Source of the DNA: Afifella marina DSM 2698
GTDB taxonomy: Bacteria > Pseudomonadota > Alphaproteobacteria > Rhizobiales > Afifellaceae
Direction of reading: 5' to 3'
Length of the DNA stretch: 64,000 bases
NCBI RefSeq assembly: GCF_900102695.1
Contig: NZ_FMVW01000009.1
Coordinates: 1-64,000, forward strand
Within the stretch, counting starts at the first letter, position 1; each line of letters begins with the position of its first letter. Below, piece by piece: positions 60,898 to 64,000 of the stretch. The position numbers were made by a program, and so were the translations under genes. The notes beneath the pieces were generated by a model, which ran no database searches, had not been told where the DNA came from, and worked only from the letters and a program-made list of their open reading frames with translations.

Positions 60898-62114
60898 GCG
60901 GGACATCCTCACGCCAGCCGGTCGTTCGTTTCAAAGGGGTCGATATCGTCTTCGGCGACCATCCGACGAAAGCGCTGCCCTTGATCGATGCCGGCAAGAG
61001 CCGCGCCGAGATCCAGGACGAGACCAACCAGATCGTCGGCGTGAAGAACGCCGATCTCGACGTCTATGACGGCGAGGTCGTCGTGCTGATGGGGCTTTCC
61101 GGCTCCGGCAAGTCGACGCTTCTGCGCGCCGTCAACGGCCTCAATCCGGTGACGCGCGGCGAGGTCTTCGTGCATGACGGCGAGAGCGACGTGGCGGTGC
61201 ATTCCTGCGGAACGCGGCAATTGCGCAAACTCAGGCGCAACCGCGTCTCCATGGTGTTCCAGCAATTCGCGCTGCTGCCGTGGCGGACGGTGCGCGAAAA
61301 CGTGGCGCTCGGCCTCGAACTCTCACATGTCGGGCGCCGCCGGCGGCGCAAGGACGTGGAACGCCAGCTCGAACTCGTCGGCCTCGGCGGCTGGGGCGAC
61401 AAGCGCGTGGAGGAATTGTCGGGCGGCATGCAACAGCGTGTCGGGCTTGCCCGCGCGCTCGCCAACGATGCGCCGATCCTTCTCATGGACGAGCCGTTTT
61501 CGGCGCTCGATCCTCTGATCCGCGACCGCCTGCAGGACGAGCTTCTCGATCTGCAGCGCCGGCTCGAGCGCACCATCATCTTCGTCAGCCACGATCTCGA
61601 CGAGGCTTTGAAGCTCGGCAACCGCATCGCCATCATGGAAGGCGGCATCATCGTCCAGGTCGGTACGCCGCAAGAGATCGTGCTGTCGCCGGCGAGCGAA
61701 TATGTGCGCGCCTTCGTCTCGCATATGAACCCGCTCAACGTTCTGCGGGCGCAGGAGGTGATGCGGCCTCCGCGGATGAACGGAGAGGATGCGACCGCCG
61801 CGGCCGAGAGGGCTGAGAACGGGAGAGCCGAGAACGGGGGAGCCGAGAGCTTCGAACTCGTCTCGGACGGGATCGTGCGCAACGGCGAGACGCTGCCGCT
61901 CATCGATCTGCAAAATCTCCGCTCCGGTTCCCTGGCGCCCGGCAGCCTGGTGCGGGTCGGCCGCGAGACCGGATTGCGCGATTTGATCGATGCGCGGCTC
62001 ATGCATCGCGGGGATTTCATCGTGGTCGGCGATGATGGCGTCAAAGGCGTGATCGGCGACGAGGAGCTGTTTGGTGCTCTCATCCGCGGCCGCAGCGAGC
62101 TTCAGGCGCGATAG
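60894..62114 (+). CDS. choV: Choline/betaine ABC transporter ATP-binding protein (ChoV/ProV type)
   Basis: The 406-residue ATPase has Walker A VLMGLSGSGKSTLLRAVNGL and signature LSGGMQQRVGLARALANDA with Walker B ILLMDEPFSALDPLIRDRLQ. The C-terminal part (about 320-400) resembles a degenerate CBS module. An Ala-Glu-Arg-Asn-Gly repetitive stretch (AERAENGRAENGGAES) lies at about residues 304-320. The N-terminus carries the ProV-specific sequence IDAGKSRAEIQDETNQIVGV. It is coupled to choW, and its end overlaps the convergent EamA gene by 13 bases. Confidence 0.92.
   Translation: MSGTSSRQPVVRFKGVDIVFGDHPTKALPLIDAGKSRAEIQDETNQIVGVKNADLDVYDGEVVVLMGLSGSGKSTLLRAVNGLNPVTRGEVFVHDGESDVAVHSCGTRQLRKLRRNRVSMVFQQFALLPWRTVRENVALGLELSHVGRRRRRKDVERQLELVGLGGWGDKRVEELSGGMQQRVGLARALANDAPILLMDEPFSALDPLIRDRLQDELLDLQRRLERTIIFVSHDLDEALKLGNRIAIMEGGIIVQVGTPQEIVLSPASEYVRAFVSHMNPLNVLRAQEVMRPPRMNGEDATAAAERAENGRAENGGAESFELVSDGIVRNGETLPLIDLQNLRSGSLAPGSLVRVGRETGLRDLIDARLMHRGDFIVVGDDGVKGVIGDEELFGALIRGRSELQAR
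61805..61855 (+). repeat. Short imperfect tandem repeat inside choV
   Basis: GAGAACGGGAGAGCC and GAGAACGGGGGAGCC follow each other, giving the residue repeat AENGR-AENGG in the linker before the C-terminal module. Slippage could change linker length without breaking the frame. Confidence 0.5.
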
Positions 62115-62539
62115 GCGACGAGGAAGGTGCCGCCGGCAATGGCAGCGATCCCGAGCCAGTTCAAGGCGCTCAGCTTCTCGCCAAGGAAGGTGACGCCGAA
62201 GATGGCGACCAGAAGCACGCTCAATTTGTCGATCGGGGCCACCTGCGAGGCGTTTCCGAGCTGGAGCGCGCGGAAATAGCAGAGCCAGGACGCGCCGGTG
62301 GCAAGGCCTGAGAGAATGAGAAAGACGTAGCTGCGGGCCGGGATTTCCGGGAGCCCACGAAATTCGCCGAGTGCGAGGAGGATCCCGCCCAGCGCCACCA
62401 GGATGACCACCGTGCGGATGAAGGTGGCGAGATCGGAATTGACGTTTTCCACGCCGATTTTGGCGAAGATCGCCGTGAGGGCGGCGAAGACGGCCGCAAA
62501 GAGTGCCCAGACCTGCCAAGACAGAATGGGTGAAGGCAT
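62102..62539 (-). CDS. Half-size EamA/DMT family transporter
   Basis: The 145-residue protein has five hydrophobic segments and the single EamA-type pattern [20 protein letters not shown] at the start, with [20 protein letters not shown] and the ending [20 protein letters not shown]. Such half-size proteins (for example the YdzE-like group) probably dimerise. The substrate is unknown. ATG 62539 is preceded by AGGAGA. It is convergent with choV, with overlapping ends. Confidence 0.85.
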   Translation of the reverse strand: MPSPILSWQVWALFAAVFAALTAIFAKIGVENVNSDLATFIRTVVILVALGGILLALGEFRGLPEIPARSYVFLILSGLATGASWLCYFRALQLGNASQVAPIDKLSVLLVAIFGVTFLGEKLSALNWLGIAAIAGGTFLVAYRA

Positions 62540-62724
62540 GCCGGTTCTCCTGGTATTTTGCTGGGATGGTCCCAAAGAGCGTGAGCATAGGTGGCGGGGA
62601 GGCGTGCGTCATGCCAACAAAGCGCAGATTCTCCCTCTGCGGATTGACAAAAGGCGCTGGCCGCGCCTATCTCACCGCCGAAAACGAGCACGGGCGCGCG
62701 CCTGAAGGGCGCTGCGAGAGATCA

Positions 62725-62850
62725 ATGAAAATTCGCAATTCGCTGAAGACGCTGAAGAACCGTCACCGCGAGAACCGCATGGTTCGTCGCAAGGGACGCA
62801 TCTACATCATCAACAAGACGCAGAAGAAGTTCAAAGTCCGCCAGGGCTGA
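62725..62850 (+). CDS. rpmJ: Ribosomal protein L36 (bL36), zinc-free form
   Basis: The 41-residue protein [20 protein letters not shown] and the following [21 protein letters not shown] is the ykgO-like variant of L36: none of the four zinc-binding residues (three Cys, one His) is present. It is a small, very basic 50S subunit protein. The gene is alone on its strand, with a small hairpin (62862-62879) shortly after the stop. No other ribosomal genes are nearby. Confidence 0.95.
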   Translation: MKIRNSLKTLKNRHRENRMVRRKGRIYIINKTQKKFKVRQG

Positions 62851-62861
62851 ACCCTTCCGGT

Positions 62862-62890
62862 GGCCGTCTTTGCACGGCCCTCTTGTTGCA
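62862..62890 (+). terminator. Terminator-like hairpin after rpmJ
   Basis: GGCCGT (62862-62867) and ACGGCC (62874-62879) form a 6-bp stem with a 6-base loop. CTCTTGTTG follows. It starts 11 bases after the rpmJ stop and fits a weak intrinsic terminator. Confidence 0.5.
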
Positions 62891-62934
62891 TTTCCCTATT
62901 TGACGCCGATGTCGGCAGGCTCTAGCTTTCCGGC

Positions 62935-63597
62935 ATGAGGAAATTTTTGTGCCTGAGCGCCGGCTGTGCCGCGCTCCTTGCAGCTTTCGTTCTGCCGTCT
63001 GCGGCCGGGGCGCAGGAGCTGCCACGGGCCAATCCTTCTCCTGGCCATCCTTCTCCTGGCCATCCTTCTGGGGGCCATCCTTCCTCCATCATGCGCCACG
63101 AGGCGCCGTCGCTGCGCGATCTCTCGCAAGATGAACTCTTCGAGATGCTCAAGATCGCGCCGAACGAGGCTTCCGCGAAACCGGCGGAGAGGGAGCTGCT
63201 GCGCCGTTTTCGCGAATCCGACAGCGATACCATCGATCTGTTCATGGGCTGGGCGAGCCAGGCGATGAATGGTGAGGAATGGGGCGCCGCTCTCGACGTG
63301 CTCGACCGGGTGGTGATTCTCGACCCAGGCTTTGCCGAAGGCTGGAACAAGCGGGCGACGGCGCATTTCGCGCAGAAGGAATACGGCAAGTCGATCGCCG
63401 ATATCGAACGCACGCTGCAGATCGAGCCACGCCATTTCGGGGCGCTCGTCGGGCTGGGTATGATCCTGCGCGAGCTCGACGAGAAGGACGAGGCGATCGC
63501 CGCGTTCAAGGCCGCTCTTGCCATTCATCCCCAGCTGACGGAAGCGCGCGAGGCGCTCGAAGAGCTGGAGAAGGAACAGGCCGGCCAGGACATCTGA
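62935..63597 (+). CDS. TPR-repeat exported protein
   Basis: The 220-residue protein has a signal peptide (LCLSAGCAALLAAFVLPSAAGA, cut near residue 26). A proline-rich stretch with three repeats of the PSPGH type (residues 34-50) follows, then a helical region and two to three tetratricopeptide repeats beginning around AALDVLDRVVILDPGFAEGW and SIADIERTLQIEPRHFGALV. TPR proteins mediate protein contacts, probably here in the periplasm. No specific function is known. It lies between rpmJ and pyruvate kinase, as in many Hyphomicrobiales. Confidence 0.85.
   Translation: MRKFLCLSAGCAALLAAFVLPSAAGAQELPRANPSPGHPSPGHPSGGHPSSIMRHEAPSLRDLSQDELFEMLKIAPNEASAKPAERELLRRFRESDSDTIDLFMGWASQAMNGEEWGAALDVLDRVVILDPGFAEGWNKRATAHFAQKEYGKSIADIERTLQIEPRHFGALVGLGMILRELDEKDEAIAAFKAALAIHPQLTEAREALEELEKEQAGQDI
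63030..63076 (+). repeat. 15-bp tandem repeat in the TPR gene, three copies
   Basis: CCTTCTCCTGGCCAT occurs twice exactly, followed by one copy with a changed middle (CCTTCTGGGGGCCAT), encoding PSPGH-PSPGH-PSGGH. In-frame slippage could alter the length of the linker. Confidence 0.7.
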
Positions 63598-63715
63598 TTA
63601 TCGGCCGGGCGTCTTATGACCCGCCGTCTGCTGGCCGCGTCTCTCCTGGCAGCGTCTCTTGGCAGAGCGTTTCTGCTAAAGCTTCTGGGGCGCCAAGTGT
63701 TTGCCGCAGCAGGTG

Positions 63716-63742
63716 AGGCGCCGAGAGTCTCGGCGCCTTTTT
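63716..63742 (+). terminator. Intrinsic terminator between the TPR gene and pyk
   Basis: AGGCGCCGAGA (63716-63726) and TCTCGGCGCCT (63728-63738) are exact complements around a single base, so the actual loop must open a few pairs. TTTTT follows (63738-63742). It ends plus-strand transcription from the TPR gene ahead of the convergent pyk gene. Confidence 0.75.
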
Positions 63743-63783
63743 CTTCGGATGTCGATCTGAGACGCTCGCCTCAGATCCTGGCC

Positions 63784-64000
63784 TTACATCCCTGAATGAC
63801 CGTCCGGGCTGACGAAGGCGAGCCGCAGGAGATTGGTCGAACCCGGCGTGCCGAACGGAACGCCGGCCGTCGTGATGATCCGTTCTCCAGGAGCCGCGAA
63901 GCCCTCATTGTGGGCAACCGAGCAGGCCCGGTCGACCATCTCGTCGATGTTCATGACGTCGTCGCTGACGACGCAATGAAGTCCCCAGACGAGGGAGAGC
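63784..64000 (-). CDS. pyk: Pyruvate kinase, C-terminal part, runs off the right edge
   Basis: The minus-strand frame ending at 63784-63786 reads LSLVWGLHCVVSDDVMNIDE, MVDRACSVAHNEGFAAPGER and IITTAGVPFGTPGSTNLLRL before its stop. This is the conserved C-terminal domain of pyruvate kinase, including the GxPxGxxGxTN phosphate/effector loop. Only the last 71 residues lie inside the window. The enzyme makes pyruvate and ATP from phosphoenolpyruvate and ADP in glycolysis. Confidence 0.93.
   Translation of the reverse strand, partial: LSLVWGLHCVVSDDVMNIDEMVDRACSVAHNEGFAAPGERIITTAGVPFGTPGSTNLLRLAFVSPDGHSGM

Noticed and set aside
63617-63786. Short frame starting MTRRLLAASLLAAS after the TPR gene, resembling a signal peptide
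   Set aside because: It runs through the strong terminator at 63716-63742 and has no ribosome site.

Overview
The window is a high-GC, chromosome-like stretch of an alphaproteobacterium, most likely of the order Hyphomicrobiales (Rhizobiales). Supporting signs are RcdA and TrcR (alphaproteobacterial cell-cycle proteins), a DUF1192 protein, an intact ruvCAB - ybgC - tolQRAB - pal - cpoB - tilS - ftsH - glmM run, a 6S RNA next to 5-formyltetrahydrofolate cyclo-ligase, and an HWE-kinase bacteriophytochrome. I cannot name the genus. LAYOUT: 1-0.3 kb is the 5' part of an IS1182-type transposase running off the left edge. 0.5-5.8 kb holds rcdA, a DUF1192 gene, a quinone oxidoreductase, trcR, a TSUP permease, yebC and yjhX. 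5.9-13 kb is a signalling block: a three-gene two-component operon, a Crp/Fnr regulator and a biliverdin phytochrome with histidine kinase and receiver domains, preceded by a possible relic of a haem oxygenase gene. 13-19.4 kb carries metabolic and housekeeping genes on the minus strand (GNAT, FMN reductase, aldo/keto reductase, two transglutaminase-like proteins, GFA protein, YmdB-type phosphoesterase, 5-FCL, 6S RNA). 19.6-27.4 kb has a universal stress protein, prpE, a MATE exporter, a GH15 glucoamylase/trehalase and two SDR dehydrogenases. 27.5-46.8 kb is the long plus-strand housekeeping run: recombination (ruvCAB), envelope (Tol-Pal), tRNA modification (tilS), proteolysis (ftsH), cell-wall and isoprenoid precursors (glmM, ispG), a deaminase, a lytic transglycosylase, a DNA glycosylase and an esterase. 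47-49 kb holds an HNH protein, dsbB, a DedA-like protein and tRNA-Leu(CAA). 49.1-59.7 kb is a nitric-oxide/denitrification region: an NnrR-like Crp/Fnr regulator, a DUF1858-DUF6522 pair, norEF divergent from norCBQD, and pseudoazurin, with the metNIQ methionine importer embedded. 60-64 kb has choline/betaine transporter genes choW-choV, a half-size EamA protein, the zinc-free form of L36, a TPR protein and the end of pyruvate kinase. HOW GENES WORK TOGETHER: four TTG-N8-CAA sites lie upstream of norE, norC, pseudoazurin and the DUF1858-DUF6522 pair. This ties them into one probable NO-responsive regulon under the NnrR-like protein encoded at 49.1 kb. The most unusual observation is at ruvC-ruvA. 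A VapBC-like toxin-antitoxin pair sits between these normally adjacent genes. RuvC itself carries a C-terminal tail that aligns without gaps (18 of 30 residues identical) with the C-terminal, presumably toxin-binding, end of the neighbouring antitoxin. The toxin stop codon overlaps the ruvA start. All assignments come from reading the sequence and from memory of families; no database search was run.
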